Source: an uncultured Phycisphaerae bacterium (GTDB taxonomy: Bacteria > Planctomycetota > Phycisphaerae > Sedimentisphaerales > Anaerohalosphaeraceae). Taken from it: a stretch of DNA of 64,000 nt. The stretch lies in the NCBI GenBank assembly GCA_937949545.1, contig CALEDR010000009.1:22890-86889 (forward strand), in the 5' to 3' direction. The first letter of the stretch is position 1; every line of letters starts with the position of its first letter. The notes under the pieces were generated by a model that saw nothing but the letters and a program-made list of their open reading frames with translations, was not told the DNA's origin and ran no database searches. The position numbers and the translations under genes are program-made. Of the stretch, positions 44,140-52,979 are shown in pieces.

Positions 44140-44513
44140 AACGATCTCCTTTTTCGGGTCTATTTTTCTTTTCGGCTATACTCCCTACAAAGCAATAGCC
44201 GCCGGCTGTGTCGTTTTTGCAACGATTTTCCAGGAAGCTTAAAGCCTTTTGCAATGAATCAGAAACCGATTTCTAATTCAATCTTGATTCTATCCTGCAA
44301 AAAAAGATTGTCAAGGTTTTTCTTTTCGCCCGTCCTACCGCGCAGGCCGGCTCTATCATTTAAATGCTCCAACTCCTCCTGTTTTCTATGAATTTTATAG
44401 AAGAAATCGCGAAATTTTACAGATATATACAGATAGGATACATCTATTATGCGCCTGATTTTTTCTGCTTCCCTCTTCCCTTGAGAATCTCTTTCAAGGA
44501 ATGGATAGCGGAT
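44140..44513. other. Intergenic gap between prepilin and phosphatase genes
   Basis: A 374-base gap holding the minus-strand promoter at 44287-44314 and a leader of about 140 bases before the prepilin gene. I saw no convincing gene or T-run terminator for the upstream phosphatase gene. The 44370-44470 part is AT-rich. Confidence 0.45.
44287..44314 (-). promoter_or_regulatory. Promoter of the prepilin gene at 43279
   Basis: Minus strand: perfect TTGACA (complement of 44309-44314), 16-base spacer, TAGAAT (complement of 44287-44292). Transcription would begin near 44280, leaving a leader of about 140 bases. Confidence 0.65.
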
Positions 44514-45839
44514 TTACTTTGTATCGACCCTTGCACACTGACAATCTTCCGGGCGGGGGTTGGCCTGATCATCCCGGCGAATGACGACAATGCTCGTATC
44601 ATCCGTCTGGCTGGCCAGACCGACAAATCGACGCCGCCAGGTCATCAGCGACCGAATAAAGGCCTCAGAACTGTGCGTGCAGGTCTTGCCGATGGCTTCA
44701 AAAAACCGCTCTTTGCCCCAGCTTTCCCCTTCAAAATTCATCGCATCAATCAATCCGTCGGTGTAAAGAATCAGCAGGTCATCCTGGACAAAAGGAATCG
44801 TTTGTATCGAATACTCTGCATCCGGCCAGACCCCTAATACCAAACCGCCCTGCTCCAGTTCGAGCAGCTCCTTGCTGTGCCGAAGCAGTCCCGGCTCATG
44901 TCCGCAGTTGCAGTAGGTCAGGGTATTTTCCTTCGTATCTATCCGGGCCATAAAGAGTGTAATAAACTCTCCATCGCGGCATTCCCGGCAAGCTACTCGA
45001 TTCAGCCGGGCGATGACCTCCTGCATACTGTGCCTGCCGTAACCGCCATCCGCATACGCCCGAAGCGTCCCGCGGAACATACTCATCATAATCGCCGCCG
45101 GCACCCCTTTGCCGATGACGTCAGCGATCCCGACAATCAGTGTGTGGTCATCCAGCTGCAGAAAATCATACAAATCCCCGCCGATTTCATAGCAGGGCTG
45201 ATACCGCGCCTGAATATCCAGCCCCTTCATGCAGGGGGCCTTTTCGGGAATCATTCGGCGCTGGATGACCGCCGCCAGACGCATCTGCTCGGCCATCCGA
45301 GCCCCTTCGAGGGCCTCCGCGTACAACCGGGCGTTGGTAATCGCCACAGCGCACTGGGTCGCTACCAGCCGGGCCAGACGAATCGCATTTTCATCGAACC
45401 GATTCGGTTCCGGGCTGTAAAGCCTCAAAACCCCCAGCGGCTTGTCGCGGAATATCATTGCCACCGTCAGCTGGCTGATGAGCCCCTCGCGAATGGTGGC
45501 CTCGCGGTACTGTACCCGGCTGTCCACCCGCATATCATCCAGCACCACGGCCTTGCCTTCAAAGGCTTCTTTGACCACGGGGTCATCCTTGGTCACCGGC
45601 CCTTTATTGCGATAGGCCTCACTCAGACCGTAGGTGCTGCGCATCTTCAGGTCGCCTGACTCCTCATCCAGAAGCCGAATCGAGCAAGCCGTCGTGTTGG
45701 TTACGCGCACGGCCGTCTCGGCCAGTCGGTCCAGCACTTCCTGAAGGCGGAAATTCCCCGCCACCAGAGTAGAAATCTGGTAAATTTCTTCTTCCCGCTG
45801 TATTTGCTGTTTTTCTAATTCCGTCATTACGGTATCCAT
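44514..45839 (-). CDS. GAF-domain SpoIIE-type PP2C serine phosphatase
   Basis: The product has 441 residues: a GAF sensor domain (about 24-172) and a SpoIIE/RsbU-type PP2C domain (about 205-428). The metal-binding aspartates are in EIGGDLYDF (D222), GIADVIGKG (D240), LYTDGLIDAMN and QTDDTSIVV. Such proteins dephosphorylate anti-sigma-factor antagonists in partner-switching pathways or act in envelope stress signalling. No anti-sigma antagonist or kinase is beside it, so the target is unknown. Its Shine-Dalgarno GGAGGAG is strong. Confidence 0.92.
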   Translation of the reverse strand: MDTVMTELEKQQIQREEEIYQISTLVAGNFRLQEVLDRLAETAVRVTNTTACSIRLLDEESGDLKMRSTYGLSEAYRNKGPVTKDDPVVKEAFEGKAVVLDDMRVDSRVQYREATIREGLISQLTVAMIFRDKPLGVLRLYSPEPNRFDENAIRLARLVATQCAVAITNARLYAEALEGARMAEQMRLAAVIQRRMIPEKAPCMKGLDIQARYQPCYEIGGDLYDFLQLDDHTLIVGIADVIGKGVPAAIMMSMFRGTLRAYADGGYGRHSMQEVIARLNRVACRECRDGEFITLFMARIDTKENTLTYCNCGHEPGLLRHSKELLELEQGGLVLGVWPDAEYSIQTIPFVQDDLLILYTDGLIDAMNFEGESWGKERFFEAIGKTCTHSSEAFIRSLMTWRRRFVGLASQTDDTSIVVIRRDDQANPRPEDCQCARVDTK

Positions 45840-46153
45840 TAAAGCTCCTCCCTGCTCAAAAGAAACATAAATTCTACGTCTGAAAAAGCCAACATTATAC
45901 CCTTTTTCTTCAAAAACAATACGAAATTGGTCAGCTTTCGATTACATCCCTGACAAATTCTCCAAAATTTACCTATTTTGCATAGACATAATCCTTTATT
46001 GTCTGTGATTACCATAATATAAGGACATTTTTCGTCCGTTGTTCGCCGGATTCATTCCGGATTTCTGAAGTTTTTGCCATTTTCCCTGTAAAAAGTAAGG
46101 AAAAACGTACATTTTTAAAGGGGGACAATCAGAACGGGATTGGAGTGCGTTTT
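45840..46153. other. Divergent intergenic region with a minus-strand -10 box
   Basis: These 314 bases separate the phosphatase gene (minus) from a prepilin gene (plus). A minus-strand TATAAT (complement of 45894-45899) lies 55 bases before the phosphatase start, with only a weak -35. For the plus-strand gene, TATAAG near 46018 is a weak -10 candidate. No gene seen. Confidence 0.4.
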
Positions 46154-46999
46154 ATGGAAATCAAAAAAACGGGGTCGAGTCGGACGGAACGCAGAGCTTT
46201 TACGTTAATCGAACTGCTGGTTGTAATCGCCATTATCGCCATTTTGCTGTCGGTGCTGCTGCCAGCCCTAAAAAAGGCCAAATATCAGACCCGAATGACG
46301 ATCGATAAAAACAATTTAAAAACACTCGGGACCGCCATGCAGCTTTACCTGACCAACAACAAAAACCGATTCTTCCCCTATCCGGATAACACAACGAGTG
46401 TTCTCTGGCTGGATGCGATCGGACAAAATATGGGAAACGTGGATGAAGCCCGGTTCTGCCCGGAAACGGTATCGCAGCTGAAAACCGTTGAAAATGAATA
46501 CAATGGGTCAACCAGTCTGTGGGGCACTGCCATGCGGCCGTGGCTGTGGAATTTCTCGGCTCACTCGCATAAACGCTACGAAACCGGCAGTTACGGCTTC
46601 AACGGCTGGTTTTACGGCGATGCCAACCGCTGGGTGCCAACTTCGATGCAGAACTACCCCTACGCCAGCTTAAATGATGTGAAAGCCGCCGGTGAAGTCC
46701 CTGTTTTCCTCGATGCCAACTGGGTGGACGGCTGGCCGCAAAACACCAACACCCTGCCCGCCAATGCGGTTTCCGGAACCACCAATTTTTACGACACCGG
46801 CGACCAGACCGGCGGAACGACGGAACGGGCCATCGGACGCTTTGTCCTGAATCGGCACGGCCGAAAGACCAATGCGAGCTTTCTGGACATGCATGTAGAG
46901 ACCCTCATCCACGAGCAACTCTGGACGCTGGCCTGGCACAAAGGCTCCAGACCCAATTATTCGCCTGTGCTGCCCAAACCGCTGCCGAAGGAAAAATAA
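46154..46999 (+). CDS. Prepilin-like protein
   Basis: The 281-residue product has a charged leader and the prepilin helix [20 protein letters not shown], then a globular domain with many aromatic residues. The C-terminal [19 protein letters not shown] corresponds to the H-X9-DG motif of planctomycete pseudopilins, with methionine in place of glycine. It shares architecture but little sequence with the prepilin at 43279. I chose the ATG at 46154 because GGAG lies eight bases upstream; a GTG at 46145 is possible. Confidence 0.85.
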   Translation: MEIKKTGSSRTERRAFTLIELLVVIAIIAILLSVLLPALKKAKYQTRMTIDKNNLKTLGTAMQLYLTNNKNRFFPYPDNTTSVLWLDAIGQNMGNVDEARFCPETVSQLKTVENEYNGSTSLWGTAMRPWLWNFSAHSHKRYETGSYGFNGWFYGDANRWVPTSMQNYPYASLNDVKAAGEVPVFLDANWVDGWPQNTNTLPANAVSGTTNFYDTGDQTGGTTERAIGRFVLNRHGRKTNASFLDMHVETLIHEQLWTLAWHKGSRPNYSPVLPKPLPKEK

Positions 47000-47006
47000 T
47001 CCGCTG

Positions 47007-47876
47007 TTAATCGAACAAAGCCCCCGACTGAGCAATCCGGGACAGAGAAGGATATCGGGCCAGCAGACTGTCCGGCACGCGTTGTCTCAACCCAGTCAGA
47101 AGAAACTTCAATTCGAGGGCGTTGGCCAGTTCAGCCCCCTTGTAATGATTATTGGCAATCACCGTATAGGTTTGGCAATGGGCCGCCAGCCGCCCAATCC
47201 GCCCCGCGATTTCCTTTAATTCCTCCGGCGAATAAAAGTAATCGTATCGTTCATCGCGGGTGGATTTGGCAAACCAGGCGGCTGCATTGCGCCCATGCAG
47301 ACGCATATAGCCCGCCAAACCGACCGTTCGGTCATCCAAAACAAACGAATCAGGCCCCGTCGGGTAATCGATGGAGCAAACGGTCACATTTCTGTCTTCC
47401 AGCTCCTGCAGAAAGGCGGGCTGCCTCCAGGATGCATGCCGCACTTCGACGGCAATCGGGCAGACCTCCCGGAACTGCTCTATCAGGTTTCCCAGATAGC
47501 GCCGATTGTCATCCGAAGCGGTGAAATCATACCGAAACTGCATCAGAAGACAGCGCAGCAGGCCCGCTTCCAGCAGCGGAGCCAACCCGTCCCAAAACTG
47601 CCGCACCAATTCCGAATCGATTTGTCCTTCGTGGGTAAACTTCTGATGCAGTTTGGCGGTAAAGAAAAACCCTTTCCGTCCCTGCACCTGTCTGCCCCAG
47701 AGGGCCGCCGTCTCTTTCTGCGGCGGACGATAAAACGTACTGTTGATTTCGATGCAGTCCACCAGCCCCGACACAAACCGCAGCGGCTCTTTGCAGCCTT
47801 TCGGATAGACAATCCCCGCCCAGTCCGGATAGGACCAGCCGGCCGCACCAACGGCAATAGAAACAGACTGCTCCAT
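47007..47876 (-). CDS. DUF72 (YecE-like) TIM-barrel protein
   Basis: The 289-residue product matches DUF72: VGAAGWSYPDWAGIVYP at the N-terminus, CIEINSTFYRPPQKET, FTAKLHQKFTH, IAVEVRHASW, YMRLHGRNAAAWF and VIANNHYKGAELANAL. The family is a TIM-barrel of unknown function. It lies 19 bases after kdgK with matching spacing, so it may be the last gene of the uronate operon. A role in sugar metabolism is inference. Confidence 0.9.
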   Translation of the reverse strand: MEQSVSIAVGAAGWSYPDWAGIVYPKGCKEPLRFVSGLVDCIEINSTFYRPPQKETAALWGRQVQGRKGFFFTAKLHQKFTHEGQIDSELVRQFWDGLAPLLEAGLLRCLLMQFRYDFTASDDNRRYLGNLIEQFREVCPIAVEVRHASWRQPAFLQELEDRNVTVCSIDYPTGPDSFVLDDRTVGLAGYMRLHGRNAAAWFAKSTRDERYDYFYSPEELKEIAGRIGRLAAHCQTYTVIANNHYKGAELANALELKFLLTGLRQRVPDSLLARYPSLSRIAQSGALFD

Positions 47877-47895
47877 AAACAGAAACCGCCCCGGC

Positions 47896-48996
47896 TCAGC
47901 GGCTGATGCGGGCGGATTTGCCCTTCATCACCCGCTCCACCTCCGCCAGCGTCGCCGTGGTTGTATCGCCCGGCGTCGTCATCGCCAGCGCCCCGTGGGC
48001 TGCCCCGTACTCCACCGCCTCCTGCGGGCTCTTGCCTTCCATCAGACCGTAAATCAGCCCCGAAGCGAAACTGTCTCCACCGCCGACGCGGTCAAGGATT
48101 TCCAAATCCTCCCGCCGCGTCGCATCGTAAAATTTTCCGTCATAGTACAGAACCGCTCCCCAGTCATTCCGCGTGGCGGTCCAGGCGTTTCGAAGCGTTG
48201 TTGCTACGGCCTTGAAGTTGGGGAAGACCTTGACGGCCTCGACAATCATCTTCTTGAAGTTTGACGGGTCGAGTTTGGAGCAGTCCGCATCCAGACCGGC
48301 CACCTCAAAGCCCAGCGCCGCCGAAAAGTCCTCTTCGTTGCCGAGCATCACATCCACGAACGGGGCAATCCTGCGGTTGACCTCCACGGCCCGCTCTTTG
48401 CCGCCGAATTCCTTCCACAGCGAGGCCCGATAGTTCAAATCGTAGGAAATCACCGTGCCGTACCTGCGGGCAGCCTCCATCGCCTCCAGAATCACATCGG
48501 GTGTCGTCGGCGAAAGGCCCGCAAAAATGCCGCCGGTATGAAACCACCGCACCCCGTCTCGTCCGAAGATTTTCTCCCAGTCGATATCGCCCTTTTTCAT
48601 CTGGGAGGCGGCGCTGTTGGCCCGGTCTGAGCAGCCCACCGCCGCCCGAACGCCGTAGCCTCGCTCCGTGAAATTCAGCCCGACGCGGGTCTTTCGGCCA
48701 ATGCCGTCAAACGGCACCCAGCGGACATATTCGAGATTGACGCCGCCCTGCAGGAGCAAATCCTCCAGCAGACGCCCGACAGGGTTATCCGGAATAGCCG
48801 TCACGAGGGCCGCCCGTTTGCCGAAGCAGCGGCGAAGACCGCGGGCCACATTGTATTCCCCGCCGCCCTCCCAGACCCGAAACGTGCGCGCGGTATGAAT
48901 CCGCTCCTCGCCCGGGTCGAGCCGAAGCATCACTTCCCCCAAAGAAAGAATATCGTATTTGCATTCCGATTCAGGACGCAGTTTTAGAGTCGCCAT
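47896..48996 (-). CDS. kdgK: 2-keto-3-deoxygluconate kinase (PfkB family)
   Basis: KdgK phosphorylates 2-keto-3-deoxygluconate to KDPG, the entry to the lower Entner-Doudoroff route. The 366-residue PfkB-fold product has GGGEYNVARGL near residue 44 and the anion hole and catalytic base GGGDSFASG (D308). SYDLNYRASLWK and MLGNEEDFSAALG fit KDG kinases. The neighbours kduI, kduD and uxuA produce its substrate, which raises confidence over a generic ribokinase call. Confidence 0.9.
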   Translation of the reverse strand: MATLKLRPESECKYDILSLGEVMLRLDPGEERIHTARTFRVWEGGGEYNVARGLRRCFGKRAALVTAIPDNPVGRLLEDLLLQGGVNLEYVRWVPFDGIGRKTRVGLNFTERGYGVRAAVGCSDRANSAASQMKKGDIDWEKIFGRDGVRWFHTGGIFAGLSPTTPDVILEAMEAARRYGTVISYDLNYRASLWKEFGGKERAVEVNRRIAPFVDVMLGNEEDFSAALGFEVAGLDADCSKLDPSNFKKMIVEAVKVFPNFKAVATTLRNAWTATRNDWGAVLYYDGKFYDATRREDLEILDRVGGGDSFASGLIYGLMEGKSPQEAVEYGAAHGALAMTTPGDTTTATLAEVERVMKGKSARISR

Positions 48997-49015
48997 AGTT
49001 TCCTCACAAATCTTT

Positions 49016-50104
49016 TCATTCTCGGTTTCGGCTTTCCGTCTTTTCTATCTGCTGAATGGCCGCCCTCATAAAACCCATAGCATAGGCCATGCCCGCATGC
49101 CACGGGGCGGCGCAGGTCATCTGCGGCGTATGGTCCGGAATCAGCACGCCGTCATACTGATTTTTGTTGAGAATGGCCAGAATGCGGAACATATCCACAT
49201 CGCCTTCATCGAGAAAGACTTCGTGATATCGGGGAACCTTGCCGCGCACATTGCGGAAATGAATATAGGCGATTTTCTTCTGCCGGCTGTAGCGGTCCGT
49301 CGCCTCATAAACATCCCCTTCGGCCATCTCGGCCAGCGTTCCCAGACAAAACTCCAGCTGATTGGACGGACTGGGCGCCAGGTCCAGCAGCTTCTGATAC
49401 AAATCCGGCTTATAGACCAGGCGCGGCGTCTGACGGACGATCTGGGCGGGCGGGTCATCCGGATGGGCCGCCAGCACCACACCGGCCTCCTCGGCGACCG
49501 GCAGCAGTTCTTTCAGAAACCAGGCCAGCCGCTGCCAGAACGACTCGGTTGTGACGGTCGGTTGAGGACCTTTTTCAGCGCCGGCATCCACCACCATATT
49601 CCAGACCATTCCTTTGGGGACGGGAGTCTGGTCAACACCGTCCATTCCGACAGACAGGGCTCCGCCGCGGGCAAACGGGCCTTCGATCCGGCTGCAAACC
49701 CCTGCCAGCGAAAAATTGTAGCCGATGCACGGAATCCCCGCCCGCCCTGCCCGGCGAACCAGCTCCTTGAGGTTTTCCATCTGCTGGAATTTTTTCGGCC
49801 CGTCCAGCAGAATATCATACCAGAAAGCCGGGTCAAAATTTTCGATTGCGTACAATTCCAGTCCGTGAGCACGGACCTGACGCTTCAGGTCCGACAGCTC
49901 CTCAAAGGTCCACAATCGGTCCGGGTCTCCGGCCGGTCCCCAGCCCTCCTCCCCGCCGACCGGCTGATTGTCGCGTCCGGAAGAAGCCCTCCGGGAAAAA
50001 TAATCGGTCAGATGGACAACCAGATGCGTCGCCCCGCACTGCCGGGCAAAGCGGAAGTTGTCCTCCGTCAGCATATGCCGATATAATCCAAACCCCAGTT
50101 TCAT
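49016..50104 (-). CDS. uxuA: Mannonate dehydratase
   Basis: UxuA dehydrates D-mannonate to 2-keto-3-deoxygluconate in glucuronate breakdown. The 362-residue product matches the TIM-barrel family: LYAIENFDPAFWYDILLDGP, CIGYNFSLAGV, LAAHPDDPPAQIVR, YIHFRNVRG and PDHTPQM, where the histidines and acids are expected to bind the divalent metal. The chosen start is the ATG at 50104 (MKLGFGLYRHML); a GTG at 50113 is possible. It lies between kduD and kdgK. Confidence 0.9.
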   Translation of the reverse strand: MKLGFGLYRHMLTEDNFRFARQCGATHLVVHLTDYFSRRASSGRDNQPVGGEEGWGPAGDPDRLWTFEELSDLKRQVRAHGLELYAIENFDPAFWYDILLDGPKKFQQMENLKELVRRAGRAGIPCIGYNFSLAGVCSRIEGPFARGGALSVGMDGVDQTPVPKGMVWNMVVDAGAEKGPQPTVTTESFWQRLAWFLKELLPVAEEAGVVLAAHPDDPPAQIVRQTPRLVYKPDLYQKLLDLAPSPSNQLEFCLGTLAEMAEGDVYEATDRYSRQKKIAYIHFRNVRGKVPRYHEVFLDEGDVDMFRILAILNKNQYDGVLIPDHTPQMTCAAPWHAGMAYAMGFMRAAIQQIEKTESRNRE

Positions 50105-50167
50105 AATCCACACCCGTTCCGGTTCGGAATCGAGACAATCAGCCCGTCGAGAAAGACAGCCGGCCGT

Positions 50168-50929
50168 TTATCGTGCCAGCCAGCCGCCATCCACGGCAAC
50201 GGTGTAGCCGTGCATATAATCCGAAGCCGCCGAAGCCAGAAAGACCGCGACCCCCTGCAGGTCTTCCGGCTCGCCCCATCGGCCCGCCGGAATCCGGTCA
50301 AGGATGGCCTTATTCCGTTCGGGATTTTCACGAAGGGCTTTCGTATTGTCCGTGGCCATATAGCCCGGAGCAATCGCATTGACATTGATTTTATACGGAG
50401 CCAATTCACAGGCCAAAAGCCGCGTCAGCCCCATCACCGCACTCTTGGAAGCCGTATAAGACGGCACCAGAATCCCGCCCTGAAAACTGAGCATGGAGGC
50501 CGTATTGACAATCTTGCCGCCCCGGCCCTGCTGAATCATCACCCGGGCGACCGCCTGACTGAGGAAAAACAGCGTGCGGATGTTGATGTTCATCACATCA
50601 TCCCAGTCCTTCTCGGAAAACTCCAGCAGCGGAGCCCGTCGGATAATGCCGGCGTTGTTGAAAAGAATATCAATCCCGCCCAGCTTTTCGACGGTTTCCC
50701 TGACAATCACGTCCACACAGTCTCTTTTGCTCAGGTCGGCCGTGATGGCAATGCATTTGCGTCCGAGCCGTTCGATACGGGCTTTGCTTTCGGACATATC
50801 CAGAATGTCCACCAGCGCAATATCCGCTCCCGCCTCCGCCAGAGCCGAAGCCATGGCCTGCCCGAGGCCGCGGGCCGAACCGGTGATGATAGCTTTTTTG
50901 CCGTCCAACTTAAACTTGTCCAGAATCAT
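50168..50929 (-). CDS. kduD: 2-keto-3-deoxygluconate oxidoreductase (SDR)
   Basis: KduD reduces 2,5-diketo-3-deoxygluconate to 2-keto-3-deoxygluconate with NADH. The 253-residue short-chain dehydrogenase shows the cofactor loop TGSARGLG (16-23), NNAG (91-94), catalytic S145, Y158 and K162 (SYTASKSA) and a C-terminal VDGGWLAR typical of KduD. It lies 19 bases after kduI, the preceding enzyme of the pathway. Confidence 0.92.
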   Translation of the reverse strand: MILDKFKLDGKKAIITGSARGLGQAMASALAEAGADIALVDILDMSESKARIERLGRKCIAITADLSKRDCVDVIVRETVEKLGGIDILFNNAGIIRRAPLLEFSEKDWDDVMNINIRTLFFLSQAVARVMIQQGRGGKIVNTASMLSFQGGILVPSYTASKSAVMGLTRLLACELAPYKINVNAIAPGYMATDNTKALRENPERNKAILDRIPAGRWGEPEDLQGVAVFLASAASDYMHGYTVAVDGGWLAR

Positions 50930-50948
50930 ACTGTCCTGCCTTCCTTCC

Positions 50949-51779
50949 TTACCGAATCTCGTCCATCGTCAAGTGATCCATATCTTCAAAGGTCTGATTC
51001 TCGCCGCCCATGCCCCAGCAGAAGGTATAAGCCGCCGTACCGACGCCGGAATGAATCGACCAGCTGGGCGAAATGACCGCCTGCCCTTCCGCCACAACGA
51101 TATGCCGGGTTTCGCTGGGTCTGCCCATCAGATGAAACACCCGGGCGTTTGCAGGCATATGGAAATACATATACACCTCCATCCGGCGCTCGTGCGTATG
51201 CGGCGGCATCGTATTCCACACGCAGCCCGGCTCCAACACCGTAAAGCCCATCACCAGCTGACAGCTCGGCACGCCTTTGGGATGAATGCACTGGTAAATC
51301 GTGCGCTTGTTGGCCTGCTCGATGCTGCCCAGATGGACCGGGTTGGCCTGCGCCTTGGGAATCAGAGTCGTCGGATACTCCCGGTGGGCCGGATAACTGA
51401 GCAGATAAAAGCGCGCCGGCTGCGCGGAATGGCCGCTGACAAACTCAATCTGCCGGCTGCCGCGTCCGACATACAGACAATCCAGATTCGCCATCGGAAA
51501 CGAGCGGCCGTCCACGACAACCTGACCGGCCCCGCCGATATTCAGAATGCCCAGCTCCCGCCGCTGGCAGAAATACTCCGCCCGCAGCTGCTCGGCCGCC
51601 GAAAGCACCAGCGGCGCCCCGACCGGCACCGCCGAGCCGACAATCACGCGGTCCACATCGCAATACAGCATCTCAATCCGCTCGGGCGCAAAGAGCGTTT
51701 CAATCAGAAACGCCTCCCGAATCTCCTGCGTTGTCATCCGGCAGAACCGCACCGGGTCCGGAACATAACGTACCTGCAT
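50949..51779 (-). CDS. kduI: 5-keto-4-deoxyuronate isomerase
   Basis: KduI isomerises 5-keto-4-deoxyuronate, the product of unsaturated uronide hydrolysis, to 2,5-diketo-3-deoxygluconate. The 276-residue cupin-fold protein carries the zinc motif H-x-H-x4-E in PPHTHERRMEVY, and a later histidine in WSIHSGVGT. Length and the adjacent kduD confirm the call. It is typical of bacteria that digest pectin by lyases. Confidence 0.95.
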   Translation of the reverse strand: MQVRYVPDPVRFCRMTTQEIREAFLIETLFAPERIEMLYCDVDRVIVGSAVPVGAPLVLSAAEQLRAEYFCQRRELGILNIGGAGQVVVDGRSFPMANLDCLYVGRGSRQIEFVSGHSAQPARFYLLSYPAHREYPTTLIPKAQANPVHLGSIEQANKRTIYQCIHPKGVPSCQLVMGFTVLEPGCVWNTMPPHTHERRMEVYMYFHMPANARVFHLMGRPSETRHIVVAEGQAVISPSWSIHSGVGTAAYTFCWGMGGENQTFEDMDHLTMDEIR

Positions 51780-51800
51780 AGCATCCTTTCGACAAAAAGG

Positions 51801-52952
51801 TTACGGCAGCCATTCCACCGCGACCGGACTGTCCAGCCGCTGCTTGAACGTCTTCAGATACTGCTGCCATTTTTCAAATGTATTGAACTGTTCATTTTTA
51901 TCCCAGCAGGAGCCGGCGTAATAGACCGCCGGCTTGGCAATCTTGTGGGAAAGCGTCAGGAGAAGATGTCCGTCGGCCTCCGTCGGCTCCGCCGCCCAGC
52001 CGGCGCCGAAGACGACGCCGCAGCCCATATGGCCGCTGATGAAATCCGTCGGCAGCCAATAGGCGATGCTCTGCGGGGCCTTCCAGGTCTGCTGGCTGGT
52101 TTCCCGCAGCACAATGCCCGCCGCCAGCGGCAGAGTATCCGTTTGCGTACAGGTGTAGGTACACTCAATCCGGCTCAGATTGCTGCCCAAATCAATCGAA
52201 ACCCGCTTGACTTCGCTGACGGTATAGGGACCGGCCTGCCAGGGGCGATACGTCAGCTCAAAGACGGAACGAAGCGGACCGTTGGCCAGAATCTTCCACT
52301 GGACAAAATTGTGCGGGGGCAGACAGACCTTGCCGTCCACAAACGGGGCCAGACCGCCGCAGCCGAGGGTATTGCCGACTTTGTAAAAATCCCCGCCTTC
52401 TCCATGGTCATAATGATAAGGAATCTGCTTTTCATTGTAATCGCGGATAAACTTGTCAATCACCGGATACGGCACGCATTTGCCCCAGGCATCAATCCCG
52501 CTGGTGATGGTCTCATACTCCAGCGCCGGTCCGTACATCCGGTACGCCGCCTTGTCGTTTTCCCAGCCAAAGTCATCCTTGCGTTCCGGAATAAAGCGGC
52601 AGTACGTCCGAGCCGGCGAATCGGGTTCTGTCATCCCCTCCGGACGTTTGAGCAGAATGAATTCTTTTTTCTGTCCGGGCTGCAAATCCGTCTGGAAAAG
52701 CAGGGATGTGCGGCCGTCAATCTGCAGAACCTGCGTGCGCAGCGGCTGCCGCGTCGAGGCATCCAGCACAGCCGTCTCCTGCGGCTTCAGGTCCGCCGAC
52801 CGTTTCTGAATCTCCGCCCAATCCAGCTCGATGCTCTCCTGGACCCGAAGGATTTGGGTCGGATTGACAACCGCAACACGAATCTCCGTCTGGGCCCGAC
52901 AGGCCCCCGCCAGCAAAAGCAGTCCGACTGTCCACAAGATTCTCAAATTCAT
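51801..52952 (-). CDS. DUF4861 exported protein
   Basis: The 383-residue product has a signal peptide with a possible lipobox (LLLLAGAC, cysteine at about 18). The rest is a DUF4861 domain, shown by FGWENDKAAYRMYGPALE, HYDHGEGGDFYKVGNTLGCGG and SAGGIVLRE-like strands (LPLAAGIVLRETSQQTW). The family is repeatedly found in pectin loci of Bacteroidetes and planctomycetes, but its activity is not known to me. It is likely an envelope enzyme or binding protein for pectin-derived sugars. Confidence 0.8.
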   Translation of the reverse strand: MNLRILWTVGLLLLAGACRAQTEIRVAVVNPTQILRVQESIELDWAEIQKRSADLKPQETAVLDASTRQPLRTQVLQIDGRTSLLFQTDLQPGQKKEFILLKRPEGMTEPDSPARTYCRFIPERKDDFGWENDKAAYRMYGPALEYETITSGIDAWGKCVPYPVIDKFIRDYNEKQIPYHYDHGEGGDFYKVGNTLGCGGLAPFVDGKVCLPPHNFVQWKILANGPLRSVFELTYRPWQAGPYTVSEVKRVSIDLGSNLSRIECTYTCTQTDTLPLAAGIVLRETSQQTWKAPQSIAYWLPTDFISGHMGCGVVFGAGWAAEPTEADGHLLLTLSHKIAKPAVYYAGSCWDKNEQFNTFEKWQQYLKTFKQRLDSPVAVEWLP

Positions 52953-52979
52953 TGTTCACCTCTCTTCAATTACGGCTGT

